Assembly (NCBI GenBank): GCA_000209465.1
Contig: GL890586.1
Location: forward strand, 1-64,000
Direction of reading: 5' to 3'
From: Lachnospiraceae oral taxon 107 str. F0167
GTDB taxonomy: Bacteria; Bacillota; Clostridia; Lachnospirales; Lachnospiraceae
DNA length: 64,000 bases
The position numbers and the translations under genes were made by a program. The notes beneath the pieces are model-generated. The model was not told where the DNA came from and searched no databases. It saw nothing but the letters and a program-made list of their open reading frames with translations. Positions 16,558-26,224 of this stretch are shown here, piece by piece. How positions within the stretch are numbered: position 1 is the first letter of the stretch; each line of letters begins with the position of its first letter.

Positions 16558-19500
16558 ATGGCAAGCAAACTTGAAAAGTCAGTTGAAATCTATCGTTCTC
16601 TTGGATATGAGGAAACAGATTTTAAAGATATTTTAAACCTTGGGATAGGAAACAAGGAAGAACAAAAAATTGCAAGAGAAGGGCTAAAATCCGGAGAGTG
16701 GTCGGAGATCAAACAATTATCGGAGAACAGTTATGGTTTTGTTCCGGTGGTGGATGTGGACTTAGGCAAACTTGCAATCTTTGCCATTCGTGTGGGAGTG
16801 GATGCAAAGAGAGCGGCAAATGTTTTAAGGGCGGGCAGTGAAGCTGCTCTAAAGGTTATTGAGGCTCGTGGAGATACTTATGCCATGAACTTTATACAAG
16901 CTGCCTGTACTTCAAACAGAAGAGTATGGGAGCATTCATTGTCGGTTCTTGGTATGTTGGCAATAAAGCTGGTTCATGAAATGAATCTTGAAATTCCTGA
17001 ATCTGTGGAGTATATGAAGGACTGGGCGGCGGCAGCGGCAATTCTTTTAATGTCAAAAAGAAAAGACTACAATTTTGATGAGGATTTTGTAATTGAAAAA
17101 GAAGAGATTTTAAGAAGGTTCAAAGAGCATATAGAAGCCGGAGTGGCTTTAAATGTGCCTGCAACCGGACCTTTTTCAGCTTTACTCATATGGGGAGTAC
17201 AAAATAATATTCTTGATAAAGATATGGCAATGGAGCAGGTGTTTTATGGACTTAATATTGCACAAAGACCGGGAGACAGAAAAGAGCTTGCAAATGTTTT
17301 AGAGCAAATCGGACTTAGTGACAGAGATATTATAGAAAGAACGGAAACAATTATTCCACTGCTTGGTCTTGGAGAAACGGCAATACTGGAGCGATTTGCA
17401 CCTGTACTTATAGAGAGTGCCACTGAAGATTGGTTATATCCTATACTTATTTCCTGCAGTTCGGCAAAGGTGAAAAAAATCAAAAAAATGATTTTAAATT
17501 CTGCTTTAAAAAGGGAAAGCCCCAAGTCTGTGAATGAGTATGAAGAATGGCTCTTACTTTATAAGCAGGATGAGGATAAGAGCATAGTAAAGCTTGCGGG
17601 GAGCCTAGAAGATAAATGGGGATTAAAGATCGAACAAGAAGCTACAAAGGAAGAAGTACAAGGGCTTTGGAGAGAAACGCCTAAGCTTTGGGATGTTCCC
17701 AAGTTCGCTCTTGGTGAGATATCATCTGAGAGATTAACAGATTTTGCCTCAGTTATTTCTGAAAGAAAGGACTTTATTGAAGATCTTGTTTTCGAGAGAT
17801 TTATTGCCATGGCAAATCATATTGCTTACAGAAATTCGGATGAAGCTAAAATGAGCTTAGCAGGTATTCCAAATGGTGATGCCGGAGGCTTGAGAACACT
17901 TGGAAGATGGGCTAAAAACCTTGAAATGAATATGATAAAAGACACAAGGGAAAATGTGTGGAATGGTGAAAAAGAAGTCTTAAAAATCAGATACCATTCT
18001 CTCTTATATATGCGAAAAGAGCTGCTGTTTAATTCCATGGGCAAATTACCTTGCTTACTAAGTACGCCAAGCTATGTGGATCTAAGTATCAGTTTAAGTG
18101 ATTTAGTGGAACGCTTATTAATATATGAAGATAAGAATTTATCATATGTTTCAGAGCCTGATTTACAGCTTGCAATTACAAGGCTGGATATGGAATTGCT
18201 GACAGATGCAGATATAAAAAAATATACGGAAGAATTAAAGAAGATAAACCTGAAAATAGAGCTTCCTTCAAGAGAAGTGTTGAAGGATGAATCAGGTGAA
18301 GAGATCTTAGTCGGTGATTTGATTGCCGGATATTTAAAAGATCCGTACATTGAGCCTGAGTTTACACCGGGGGAAACGCCATACTGGAGAATAGAACTTA
18401 ATATGCCCAAGAGCCTTAAAGCATTACCGAATAGACTTTCATACAGTCATGACGCAATGTTTACTATTTTTCCGAACCGGGGGGATTATTCTCTTACAGC
18501 AGTTCATAGAGATTTTGAAGTTTACCATGGTCAGGGAATTGTTTTAAGGCAGATAGCAAGAAGAAGAAAGCCGGTTACAAAAGGTGCAATGATGAATTGG
18601 ATTGCCATACAAGGTAATTTAAATGTCGAGAATGCAGAGGATATTATAAAGGCAAGTCAAAAAGCATGGGATAGAGGACTTTTGACACCGGGAATAGCAG
18701 ATATCTCTGAGCTTGACTGGAATGGAGGAATACCTTCAAACTTGGCTAGTCTGGCCGCTTCAATGGAGAATATGGCTAAGGATGGAATGCTTAGTCTGGT
18801 CTGGAGTGCGGCATGTGATGTAGTGGAGGTATCGCTTAAAGCACCAAGAATGATTGCAGGAACAGCTGAGATTGTAAAATTTATAAGAGATTATCTTAAA
18901 GAGGTGATTTTTGCAGTAGGAAATAAGCTTGCTCCACAAAATGTATTGGAAATGAATGCCATAAAAAATCTCGCTGCAAAATCCGGATCTTCAAAGGCGG
19001 TAGGATATGCGAAGGAAATTGTAAGTATATTAAAAACTTTGGATATTGTAAAAGATACAGATGAGGGTGAGAAGGCAGCTGAGACACAAAAATCTCCGGA
19101 TGATTTTGATAAAGTCTGGGTAGAATTACCTGAGGCCAAAGGGCTTATCAATGATAATGTAGAGTTTGATATAAATGTATTTGAAGTAAGAAAAGGTGAA
19201 AAAGCTTTCAGGTTTAATTTACAATTACCGGATAAAGCGGACCGTCAATATCAAGTTACTGTTTACGGATGGTTTTACGGACTTAGTAATGAAGGTCAAG
19301 TTTCAGGATTTGAGGCTGACAGTAATGGAAAAATTATAGATGAGGATGCAAGAGGAGTATGGCTTCATTATGATGAGTCAAAGGGTAAGGTTGTAGTAAG
19401 CAAATATAGAAACCGGCGTGATGAAAAAGATGAGCCTATGAAAGGGAAGCCGACACCTTACTCAAAGATATTTTTAACTATTGCCGTAAGCACTTTGGCA

Positions 19501-19932
19501 CAGGACGGAGAGAGTATTTATGGTGCAAAAAGTCTTTTCAGACAACTGGTGGACTCAGGATATTTATCTGTAGAGAATTTAAGAGAAATCATGAGAGAAC
19601 TTTTATTACATGAGGATATAAGCCCGGCAAAGCTTGTAAGAATAGTTGAGAAAGAAAATAAGCTTTTAAGTATATGCTATGTAATGCTCATAGAGTGTAT
19701 CAAATATGCCGGAGCAATAGTTGTAAAAAATAATAAGCCGGCTGTATGGGTAAACAGAGTTTTGGATATTTGTATTTACTATGCAGATTATTTAAGAGAA
19801 GCAGCAAAGAGAGGATATATTTCAGAAGAAGATGCAAAATGGCAGGGACTTTTAGAAATTGCAAACAGCAGTGCCAAGTCTGCTGCAATTAATAAGGCAA
19901 AGAGTCTGGTAAAAGCGTTGGGAATAGGGTGA
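16558..19932 (+). CDS. Large helical protein in the SWIM-RecQ operon
   Basis: A 1124-residue cytoplasmic protein with no signal peptide or membrane segment. Much of the sequence (about 1-860) is alpha-helical with irregular HEAT-like repeats. A segment around 870-960 looks beta-rich (FRFNLQLPDKADRQYQVTVYGWFYG), and the C-terminus is again helical. No catalytic motif is visible. The general form recalls large proteins of the DUF4132/DUF6493 type that accompany SWIM proteins, but I cannot assign a family. The ATG at 16558 has GGAGG at 16548-16552; an upstream in-frame start at 16525 would include the ribosome binding site. It lies 7 nt before recQ, so all three genes are probably translated from one mRNA. 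Confidence 0.7.
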   Translation: MASKLEKSVEIYRSLGYEETDFKDILNLGIGNKEEQKIAREGLKSGEWSEIKQLSENSYGFVPVVDVDLGKLAIFAIRVGVDAKRAANVLRAGSEAALKVIEARGDTYAMNFIQAACTSNRRVWEHSLSVLGMLAIKLVHEMNLEIPESVEYMKDWAAAAAILLMSKRKDYNFDEDFVIEKEEILRRFKEHIEAGVALNVPATGPFSALLIWGVQNNILDKDMAMEQVFYGLNIAQRPGDRKELANVLEQIGLSDRDIIERTETIIPLLGLGETAILERFAPVLIESATEDWLYPILISCSSAKVKKIKKMILNSALKRESPKSVNEYEEWLLLYKQDEDKSIVKLAGSLEDKWGLKIEQEATKEEVQGLWRETPKLWDVPKFALGEISSERLTDFASVISERKDFIEDLVFERFIAMANHIAYRNSDEAKMSLAGIPNGDAGGLRTLGRWAKNLEMNMIKDTRENVWNGEKEVLKIRYHSLLYMRKELLFNSMGKLPCLLSTPSYVDLSISLSDLVERLLIYEDKNLSYVSEPDLQLAITRLDMELLTDADIKKYTEELKKINLKIELPSREVLKDESGEEILVGDLIAGYLKDPYIEPEFTPGETPYWRIELNMPKSLKALPNRLSYSHDAMFTIFPNRGDYSLTAVHRDFEVYHGQGIVLRQIARRRKPVTKGAMMNWIAIQGNLNVENAEDIIKASQKAWDRGLLTPGIADISELDWNGGIPSNLASLAASMENMAKDGMLSLVWSAACDVVEVSLKAPRMIAGTAEIVKFIRDYLKEVIFAVGNKLAPQNVLEMNAIKNLAAKSGSSKAVGYAKEIVSILKTLDIVKDTDEGEKAAETQKSPDDFDKVWVELPEAKGLINDNVEFDINVFEVRKGEKAFRFNLQLPDKADRQYQVTVYGWFYGLSNEGQVSGFEADSNGKIIDEDARGVWLHYDESKGKVVVSKYRNRRDEKDEPMKGKPTPYSKIFLTIAVSTLAQDGESIYGAKSLFRQLVDSGYLSVENLREIMRELLLHEDISPAKLVRIVEKENKLLSICYVMLIECIKYAGAIVVKNNKPAVWVNRVLDICIYYADYLREAAKRGYISEEDAKWQGLLEIANSSAKSAAINKAKSLVKALGIG

Positions 19933-19939
19933 ATAAAGG

Positions 19940-21790
19940 ATGAGAACATTTGATGGTGGAATATATAAAACTTCAAAGGAAGCATTGAAGGCAGTGTTTG
20001 GCTATGATTCATTTAGGCAGGGACAGGAATCTGTTATAAATGCTATTTTGGAGGGCAGAGATATTCTTGCTGTAATGCCTACAGGGGCGGGAAAGTCACT
20101 GTGCTACCAGGTTCCGGCTATGCTCCTTTCAGGCATTACATTGGTTATATCACCACTTATATCTCTTATGCAGGATCAGGTAAAGGCATTAAATGAAGCC
20201 GGTGTGGATGCCGCATTTATAAACAGCTCGTTATATGAAAAGGAGTTGAACGATACCTTCAAAAATGCATACAAAGGTTATTATAAGATTATATATGTGG
20301 CACCTGAGAGATTGATGAGTGAAGGCTTTATTAGCTTAGCCAAAAGTATTGAAATTTCAATGATAACTGTAGATGAGGCACATTGTATATCACAGTGGGG
20401 ACAGGATTTCAGACCAAGTTATATGGATATAGCAGAGTTTATAAATATATTGGGTAAACGCCCCATTATAAGTGCTTTTACAGCAACTGCAACGCAGAAT
20501 GTCAGAGAGGACATTATTTGCTCATTGGGGCTTAGTGATCCATATTTTCTTGTAACAGGCTTTGACAGAGAAAATTTATTCTTTCAGGTAGATAAGCCGC
20601 AGAATAAGGATAGGTTTATACTTGATTATATAGAAAGGCATAGAGGTGAAAGCGGTATTATATACTGTGCCACAAGAAAAAATGTCGACAGTTTATATAC
20701 ACTTTTAAGAAAGCAACATATTTCGGTTGCCAAATATCATGCCGGAATGAGTAATAAAGAGAGAAAGCAAATGCAAGATGATTTTGTATTTGACTATACA
20801 AGTATTGTAATAGCGACAAATGCTTTCGGAATGGGAATTGATAAATCAAATGTCAGATTCGTTATTCACTATAATATGCCTTCAAGTATGGAAAACTATT
20901 ATCAGGAAGCCGGAAGAGCCGGTAGAGACGGTTTGAATTCTGAATGCATATTACTTTTTTCACCACAGGATATTATAATAAACAGATTTTTATTGGAGCA
21001 TAAGGATTTTAGTGATATTGATCCCATAGATGCCGTGACAATCAGAGAGAGGGATATTAAAAGACTTCATATAATGGAGGGATATTGCTATACGACTGAA
21101 TGTCTGCGCAATTATATTTTAAAATACTTTGATGAAGATCCTAAAAAGCCATGTGATGATTGCGGTAATTGTCTACGCCAATTTGAAACTCTTGATATGA
21201 CGGATGAGGCTAAAAAGATAATAAATTGTATATATGAGTTTCGTGGAAAATATGGAAAAAATATAATAATGGATACTGTTCTCGGGGCAAAGACTGCAAG
21301 ACTTGCAGAAATAGGTGCAAATGAATATAAATCATATGGAGTTTTGGAATCATCAAATAAAAATCTTTTGAGACGACTTATTGAAGAGCTTTTACTGGAA
21401 GGATATATTGCTACGGGTGAATATCAGGTTTTAAAACTTGGAGATATAAGCAGACTTAAAAATACTGAGACTAAAGTGATGGTCAAGATTACGGATGAAG
21501 ATAAGATTATCAATAGAAAGGAAAAGCCTAAGAAGAATAAAAAAGGTATTGATTCACTAACTTCTAAAGGCTTCAAGCTCTTTGATAAGTTAAAAGAGCT
21601 TAGACTTGAAATTGCAAGAGCTGAAAAGATACCTCCATATATCGTTTTTAATGATAAGACATTGATAGATATGTGTGCAAAGATGCCGACTACAAAATCC
21701 GATATGCTGAATGTTTCCGGTGTTGGAGAAAATAAATACGGCAAATACGGCGAGAGATTTATTGAGGTAATAAAGGGATTTCAGTTATGA
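19940..21790 (+). CDS. recQ: RecQ-family ATP-dependent DNA helicase
   Basis: A 616-residue 3'-5' DNA helicase. Motif I is PTGAGKSLCYQ (about 46-56), motif II DEAHCISQWGQDFRPSY, motif III FTATAT, and motif VI QEAGRAGRDG. The RecQ zinc site follows (CYTTECLRNYIL...CDDCGNC), then an RQC winged-helix region (about 400-500). A C-terminal HRDC domain (about 545-616) begins FDKLKELRLEIARAEKIPPY. Full-length RecQ organisation is therefore present. It is tightly linked to the SWIM and 1124-residue genes (7-nt gap), suggesting this copy serves that system. Confidence 0.95.
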   Translation: MRTFDGGIYKTSKEALKAVFGYDSFRQGQESVINAILEGRDILAVMPTGAGKSLCYQVPAMLLSGITLVISPLISLMQDQVKALNEAGVDAAFINSSLYEKELNDTFKNAYKGYYKIIYVAPERLMSEGFISLAKSIEISMITVDEAHCISQWGQDFRPSYMDIAEFINILGKRPIISAFTATATQNVREDIICSLGLSDPYFLVTGFDRENLFFQVDKPQNKDRFILDYIERHRGESGIIYCATRKNVDSLYTLLRKQHISVAKYHAGMSNKERKQMQDDFVFDYTSIVIATNAFGMGIDKSNVRFVIHYNMPSSMENYYQEAGRAGRDGLNSECILLFSPQDIIINRFLLEHKDFSDIDPIDAVTIRERDIKRLHIMEGYCYTTECLRNYILKYFDEDPKKPCDDCGNCLRQFETLDMTDEAKKIINCIYEFRGKYGKNIIMDTVLGAKTARLAEIGANEYKSYGVLESSNKNLLRRLIEELLLEGYIATGEYQVLKLGDISRLKNTETKVMVKITDEDKIINRKEKPKKNKKGIDSLTSKGFKLFDKLKELRLEIARAEKIPPYIVFNDKTLIDMCAKMPTTKSDMLNVSGVGENKYGKYGERFIEVIKGFQL

Positions 21791-21810
21791 ATAGAGGTGG
21801 AGGATAATTA

Positions 21811-21971
21811 TTGAAAAAATATGACATAGTAATTAGAAAGCAGTTTGGAATAATTAAAGGTGAAAATAAATATTTAAATACGGTCCTTATGTAGAGGTAT
21901 TGGAACCTGAAAGTCTTAGGAATAGGATTAAAGAAGATATCTCATATATGTCAAAGAGATACTCTGACTGA
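21811..21971 (+). pseudogene. WYL-domain regulator remnant
   Basis: Two short fragments remain. A TTG start at 21811 with GGAGG upstream gives about 25 codons. In another frame, 21879-21971 encodes YGPYVEVLEPESLRNRIKED and about ten further residues ending in SKRYSD-stop. This matches the C-terminal tail typical of WYL-domain transcription regulators (GPxVEVLEPxxLR). The helix-turn-helix and WYL core are missing. The rest of the 21791-22118 gap shows no gene. Confidence 0.6.
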
Positions 21972-22118
21972 TAATGTTAGAAAGCTATATTAAAACATTT
22001 AAAAAACAATAAAAGGCAGATAACAAAATACACAAAATCTGCTGTCATTTTTAATGGACAGATGGTCTGATAAACTCCAATTATAACAAAGAAGTACTTT
22101 GTAGATTGGAGGAAGAAA

Positions 22119-23003
22119 ATGATAGCACAGATGAGTAGTAAATCAAAGATTTATCATAGACCGAGATGCAGATTTATAAATCGAATAGAAGAAAAGTCAT
22201 TGGTAAGTTTTGACTTGGATGACGGAAGAATTAAATATTTAAAGCCATGTAAGTGTTGCTGTAACATCAAGTTTTTATACAATGGATATAGAGAAAATTT
22301 AAAGGATGTATTTAGAGATTTACCTATTTGGACAGAGCTTAAGGAAGATTATATAGGAGTACATACTGATTGGTATAATTGGAGAGTCAGTCTAAGCAAG
22401 TCAAGTCAGGATATAAGGCTGTACCTTGAAGAGTGGAATGAAGAACTTCAAAAAGATTTGTTAATCAGAGTGGATGAAGTCGGAAAAAGTAAGAATCTGA
22501 AAACAGCTATGAGATATATTGCAAAGGAAGAGAGAGTAGCCTTCTATCCTTGTAAGTATAGAAAGTATGCACTCGGAATAGAGTACTTAGCTAATAAAAG
22601 GGGAGTACAAATAGAGTTTGATGATACGGACCTTTATATTCTTACTGATATGGCTGCTTGGAAAATATCATATGTACAATACTTTGACAGGTATAAGTTA
22701 TTGCATTGTCCATTTGATAAGAAGTCTCTTACTATGGAGGAGGCAAAGACTGCACATTACCATGTACAAAAGGATGTGGCAAAGAATCAATCACCGTATA
22801 ATCATTTGGAATATATTGTAAAACATGATGAAGCAAAAAAGTTAATGCAGATTAGTTATAAAAAATTACCGAAAGTGACAAAGCAACAAAAAAAGTATTA
22901 TCGTCAAGCTGAAAATAGGGAAAAAAGAAATAGTATCAGAAGGGTTTGGAAGCTATTTGCAGAGCTTGAATCAGGAAAGGAGAAATATGGCAGCAGATTT
23001 TAA
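22119..23003 (+). CDS. Hypothetical protein with N-terminal Ada-like Cys cluster
   Basis: A 294-residue basic protein of unknown family. The N-terminus (KSKIYHRPRCRFINRI, then KPCKCCCN near 42-49) places an HxxxC and a Cys cluster in a layout reminiscent of the Ada/metal-binding fold (Me-Ada), so a small zinc site is plausible. The C-terminal 50 residues are strongly Lys/Arg-rich (KKLPKVTKQQKKYYRQAENREKR), suggesting nucleic-acid contact. GGAGG lies before the ATG. The end overlaps ydbC by 17 nt, implying a shared transcript with a single-stranded-DNA-binding PC4-type protein. Confidence 0.65.
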   Translation: MIAQMSSKSKIYHRPRCRFINRIEEKSLVSFDLDDGRIKYLKPCKCCCNIKFLYNGYRENLKDVFRDLPIWTELKEDYIGVHTDWYNWRVSLSKSSQDIRLYLEEWNEELQKDLLIRVDEVGKSKNLKTAMRYIAKEERVAFYPCKYRKYALGIEYLANKRGVQIEFDDTDLYILTDMAAWKISYVQYFDRYKLLHCPFDKKSLTMEEAKTAHYHVQKDVAKNQSPYNHLEYIVKHDEAKKLMQISYKKLPKVTKQQKKYYRQAENREKRNSIRRVWKLFAELESGKEKYGSRF

Positions 23004-23196
23004 GTATGATATTGTAGAGGAAATAGGCGTTTTATCGGAGAATGCAAAGGGGTGGAGAAAGGAGATAAACCTGATTTCATGGAACGGCGCCGCACCTAAG
23101 TATGATATTAGAGAATGGGCACCGGATCATGAGAAGATGGGAAAGGGTGTGACATTAACAAAAGAGGAACTTGAGACTCTTAAAAAACTTATATAG
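22987..23196 (+). CDS. ydbC: YdbC-like PC4-family ssDNA-binding protein
   Basis: A 69-residue protein matching the YdbC/PC4 transcriptional-coactivator fold, a dimeric single-stranded DNA-binding module. The family pattern is clear: FKYDIVEEIGVLSENAKGW, then RKEINLISWNGAAPKYDIRE and WAPDHEKMGKGVTLTKEE. Length agrees with the family when the ATG at 22987 is used, which has AAAGGAG upstream and overlaps the preceding gene. In YdbC relatives this domain binds ssDNA without sequence preference, fitting roles in transcription or repair. The 3' end overlaps a further short reading frame. Confidence 0.9.
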   Translation: MAADFKYDIVEEIGVLSENAKGWRKEINLISWNGAAPKYDIREWAPDHEKMGKGVTLTKEELETLKKLI

Positions 23197-23476
23197 TAAA
23201 GGTCTAATACATAAATGGGCAGAGCTGAAATTTTTCAATCTTCGTGCTCTTGAGATGCTTGATAAAGAAAGTATTATGTTTTCAACGGTTAATCCTAATA
23301 ACAGATATATTCATATGAAGAATGTTAAAGATTCAAATAATCTTAGAAGTATGTACATTCGGAGCATAACGCTTGGAGGACAGGAAGAGCCTATTTATGA
23401 AGAAACTGACAGTTTAAAGATAGCAAGAGCATTCAGAAAAGCGGGGAAACTTTTGCATGAAGTTGGAGATTTATAG
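23171..23476 (+). CDS. Hypothetical protein, uncertain start
   Basis: A frame of about 101 codons beginning at a TTG that overlaps ydbC by 26 nt. The body (FNLRALEMLDKESIMFSTVN, then RSMYIRSITLGGQEEPIYEE and AFRKAGKLLHEVGDL) looks like real protein, but no family is recognised and there is no clean ATG near the expected N-terminus, so it may be a truncated or 5'-degraded gene. A long terminator hairpin follows at 23593. Confidence 0.4.
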   Translation: MRLLKNLYSKGLIHKWAELKFFNLRALEMLDKESIMFSTVNPNNRYIHMKNVKDSNNLRSMYIRSITLGGQEEPIYEETDSLKIARAFRKAGKLLHEVGDL

Positions 23477-23592
23477 AAAAAGATATGAACTCATTGCATA
23501 GACATTCCAATATGCACTTAATATTTAAATGATATTAAATCTCTTAATTTACTGTATAGGAAGAGCAAAATTTATATAGATATTATTTATAT

Positions 23593-23641
23593 AAATCCCC
23601 TTAAACAGATATGAAAAAACAGTCTGTTGAAGGGGATTTTA
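23593..23641 (+). terminator. Strong terminator between convergent units
   Basis: AAATCCCCTTAAACAGA pairs with TCTGTTGAAGGGGATTT almost perfectly (one A/G mismatch) and is followed by TT. It closes the 22.1-23.5 kb operon and may also serve the convergent ABC transporter operon. Confidence 0.88.
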
Positions 23642-23740
23642 AGTTGGAATATTGTTTTTTGGATAAGTTTTGTATGCCGTCAATATATAATCCCGTTAAA
23701 TTGCCATATTAAAGGTATTAGCTTTAATATGGCAGCCCAT

Positions 23741-25252
23741 TTACCTTCCCGTCTTTATATCCACTTTATTAAGATACAACATACCTATACCAAAAGTAAT
23801 ACAGATATAAAATAAACATGATAATATAGTAAGAGGTATATTAAGCTCTCCTTTTATATTTGTGCTTCCCATGGAATAAATCAGCATTGAAAACGGTGTG
23901 GCATAAAAAAGTCCTTTTAAATTAAGTAAAAGTCCAAATATATTTCCAAGGAATGCAAGTCCTACAGGTATTGCAAAGGAGCGTATTATTAATGACAACA
24001 TACATTGGAAGCCTGCAATAGAAATAATACAGATTAAACTTGTAAAAATCCTTAAAAAGAATATCGAAGGTATATTACCTGGGATACCGAGCAGCTTTCC
24101 GGAAATAATATATATTATAGCAATCCATAGTATACAGATCATGGAAAGAGCTGCAGTTGTAAGCCATTTATCCTTTAAGATTTTAAATCTTGAGTTTGCT
24201 GTAAGTACTATATTCCAGTTATTTCCCTGATGCTCCATACGAAACAGAAGGCTTGCCAGAATAGCAATCAAAGGAGATAGGAAAAACATTCCTAAAAACA
24301 ACGATTCTTGAGTCCAAAGGTCATCCCAGTTAAAGGACAGTACATACTGGTTTCCAAGGAAATTTATAATACCGATGCTTGCTGAAATAACAGGAATCAA
24401 AATAAAGGGAATCCATACAGGGTTGTATTTAAGTTTTATAAGTTCAGCAGGCAGTATAGTATGGATACTCTTTCTTTTAGCTGTTGAATGAATAAAGGTA
24501 AAGTTCTTTGTTTCCGGCGTATTAAATACTTTAAAGCCTATTATCATAGTAACAAAAAAATATATTAAACCTATAAGAACAGCCGGAATATTTATCTTAT
24601 TCCATGAAAGCAGTATTTGTCTTGTTGCAGAATCAAAATCCATAGATACGGTACTTAGAGAAAAAAGTACAGACCATGGTGTAAGTGAAAACTTGCTTAT
24701 AAAAGCGAGGAAAATGCCTGCCAGTGTTCCTCCAAATGCAATAGAAAGTGCTGCAAACTGACTCTGAAATCTTAGTGAAAGCAGACATTGCAATTGGAAA
24801 ATAATCATACCGAATATAATTTCGGATAATATTGTAAATACAAGGTAAAAAAGCGGGAAATCACTTTCAGGCAGAATCTTTACAGAAAAATAAAGCAGTA
24901 AGATCGTCTGTAATATACAAAATAAAATTATATGCACGAAACCGAACATCAGCTTTGATATATAAAGTTTTGTTCTGCTATAAAGTGTGGGCAGAGTATT
25001 CCACATATTGCCTTTATTTTCCATATCAATACATTTGCTGGCAAGTACAGACATCATAATGGAAATCAATAATGTATTGATAAAAGGAATTGAGGCAAAA
25101 ATCATTTGCCATTCCTGCCCCTGCGGCAGTCTGCCTTGTAATACATAAAGACAGTTTAAAATAATTCCGATAAATAAAAGTAAGGCTGAAATTATAAACT
25201 TATTTTTCTTAAATTCTATTAAAAGATACTGGTGTAAACCTATTTGCTTCAT
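23741..25252 (-). CDS. ABC-2 type permease, double-length, lantibiotic-immunity type
   Basis: A 503-residue membrane protein with about twelve hydrophobic segments in two similar halves. Each half begins with a short basic N-terminus plus a helix of the FKKNKFIISALLLFIGIILN type; the second half restarts near residue 265 (LIKLKYNPVWIPFILIPVIS). This looks like a fusion of two six-helix permeases of the BcrB/NisE-NisG/SpaE-SpaG kind, which expel lantibiotics or bacitracin-like peptides. Its start overlaps the stop of the ATPase gene (ATGA). A divergent two-component system stands 250 nt away, the usual regulator of such modules. Confidence 0.85.
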   Translation of the reverse strand: MKQIGLHQYLLIEFKKNKFIISALLLFIGIILNCLYVLQGRLPQGQEWQMIFASIPFINTLLISIMMSVLASKCIDMENKGNMWNTLPTLYSRTKLYISKLMFGFVHIILFCILQTILLLYFSVKILPESDFPLFYLVFTILSEIIFGMIIFQLQCLLSLRFQSQFAALSIAFGGTLAGIFLAFISKFSLTPWSVLFSLSTVSMDFDSATRQILLSWNKINIPAVLIGLIYFFVTMIIGFKVFNTPETKNFTFIHSTAKRKSIHTILPAELIKLKYNPVWIPFILIPVISASIGIINFLGNQYVLSFNWDDLWTQESLFLGMFFLSPLIAILASLLFRMEHQGNNWNIVLTANSRFKILKDKWLTTAALSMICILWIAIIYIISGKLLGIPGNIPSIFFLRIFTSLICIISIAGFQCMLSLIIRSFAIPVGLAFLGNIFGLLLNLKGLFYATPFSMLIYSMGSTNIKGELNIPLTILSCLFYICITFGIGMLYLNKVDIKTGR

Positions 25253-25977
25253 AGTGATTCCCTTTCTCCGGTAAGTTCAAGGAAAATCTGTTCCAGATTT
25301 TCGCCGGTTGATTCAAGTTCGGATAATTTTCCCTGATATAGCATCTGCCCTTTGTGAATGATACCTACATAGTCAGCCATTTGTTCTATCTCATTAAGAA
25401 GATGGCTTGATATAAGAACAGTTATATCTCTTTCCTTTGGTAAAGAGGTAATCAGATTTCTGATTTCCATTATGCCTGCAGGATCAAGCCCGTTACTTGG
25501 CTCATCCAAAATAAGGAACTTGGGATCCCCAAGTAAAGCCATAGCAATACCAAGTCTTTGCTTCATACCGAGTGAATATGCACCAAGCTTTTTATCCTTT
25601 TGTTCATATAAGCGAACTGTTTTTAATGCTTTTTCTATTTCCGATTCATTTACACCCTTTAATTTTGCAATGATTTGCATATTTTCAAGACCGCTTAGAT
25701 GTGGGTAGCCTCCGGGGTTCTCTATAAGGCTGCCTGTTTTATGCAGTAAAGACAAAAGATTTTTAGCCGATACATCTTCACCGAACATCTTTATTTCACC
25801 GGCATCCTTTTTTATCAGCCCCAGAATCATTTTCAGAGTTGTTGTTTTACCGGCTCCATTAGGTCCAAGGAATCCATAGACACAGGATTTCGGTATACTC
25901 ATGGATAAGTTTTTGACACGATAGCTGCTACCACTCTTTTTAGATAAATTTTTGATTTCAAGTATTGTATTGTTCAT
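25249..25977 (-). CDS. ABC transporter ATPase, lantibiotic-immunity/bacitracin type
   Basis: A 242-residue ABC ATPase. Walker A GPNGAGKTT (about 35-43), signature SLGMKQRLGIAMALL (about 132-146), Walker B KFLILDEPSNGLDP, and switch His in ISSHLL are all present. The sequence layout resembles BcrA/gallidermin-immunity ATPases. It pairs with the double permease whose ATG overlaps this gene's stop. A ribosome binding site AGAAGGG precedes the ATG. Substrate is inferred from family and from the adjacent two-component system. Confidence 0.92.
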   Translation of the reverse strand: MNNTILEIKNLSKKSGSSYRVKNLSMSIPKSCVYGFLGPNGAGKTTTLKMILGLIKKDAGEIKMFGEDVSAKNLLSLLHKTGSLIENPGGYPHLSGLENMQIIAKLKGVNESEIEKALKTVRLYEQKDKKLGAYSLGMKQRLGIAMALLGDPKFLILDEPSNGLDPAGIMEIRNLITSLPKERDITVLISSHLLNEIEQMADYVGIIHKGQMLYQGKLSELESTGENLEQIFLELTGERESL

Positions 25978-26133
25978 ATATATTCCCTTCTAATTACTTT
26001 AAAAGTTTGCCTTTGTCGCAGTCTGATTTTGCCGTTGTAGTCAGACTTTTAGTATTGATATTCCTAAAATCGGCATATGCAGTTTTTTGCATGTATATAG
26101 AATAATGGTCAAAGCTTATATTAAGATTATCTC

Positions 26134-26196
26134 TACATTATGATTACATTAAGAAATTCATTTTTATATATTGTAGGAGCTTATATAAGTTATAAT
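26134..26196 (+). promoter_or_regulatory. Direct repeat and promoter region for the two-component operon
   Basis: TACATTA occurs at 26134-26140 and 26145-26151, an 11-bp period typical of OmpR-family response-regulator sites. A TATAAT (26191-26196) without a good -35 lies downstream, which suits an activator-dependent promoter. The divergent ABC operon starts 156 nt upstream of the repeats. Confidence 0.45.
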
Positions 26197-26224
26197 AAGT
26201 GAAGAAAATAATATAGGAGTAAAT

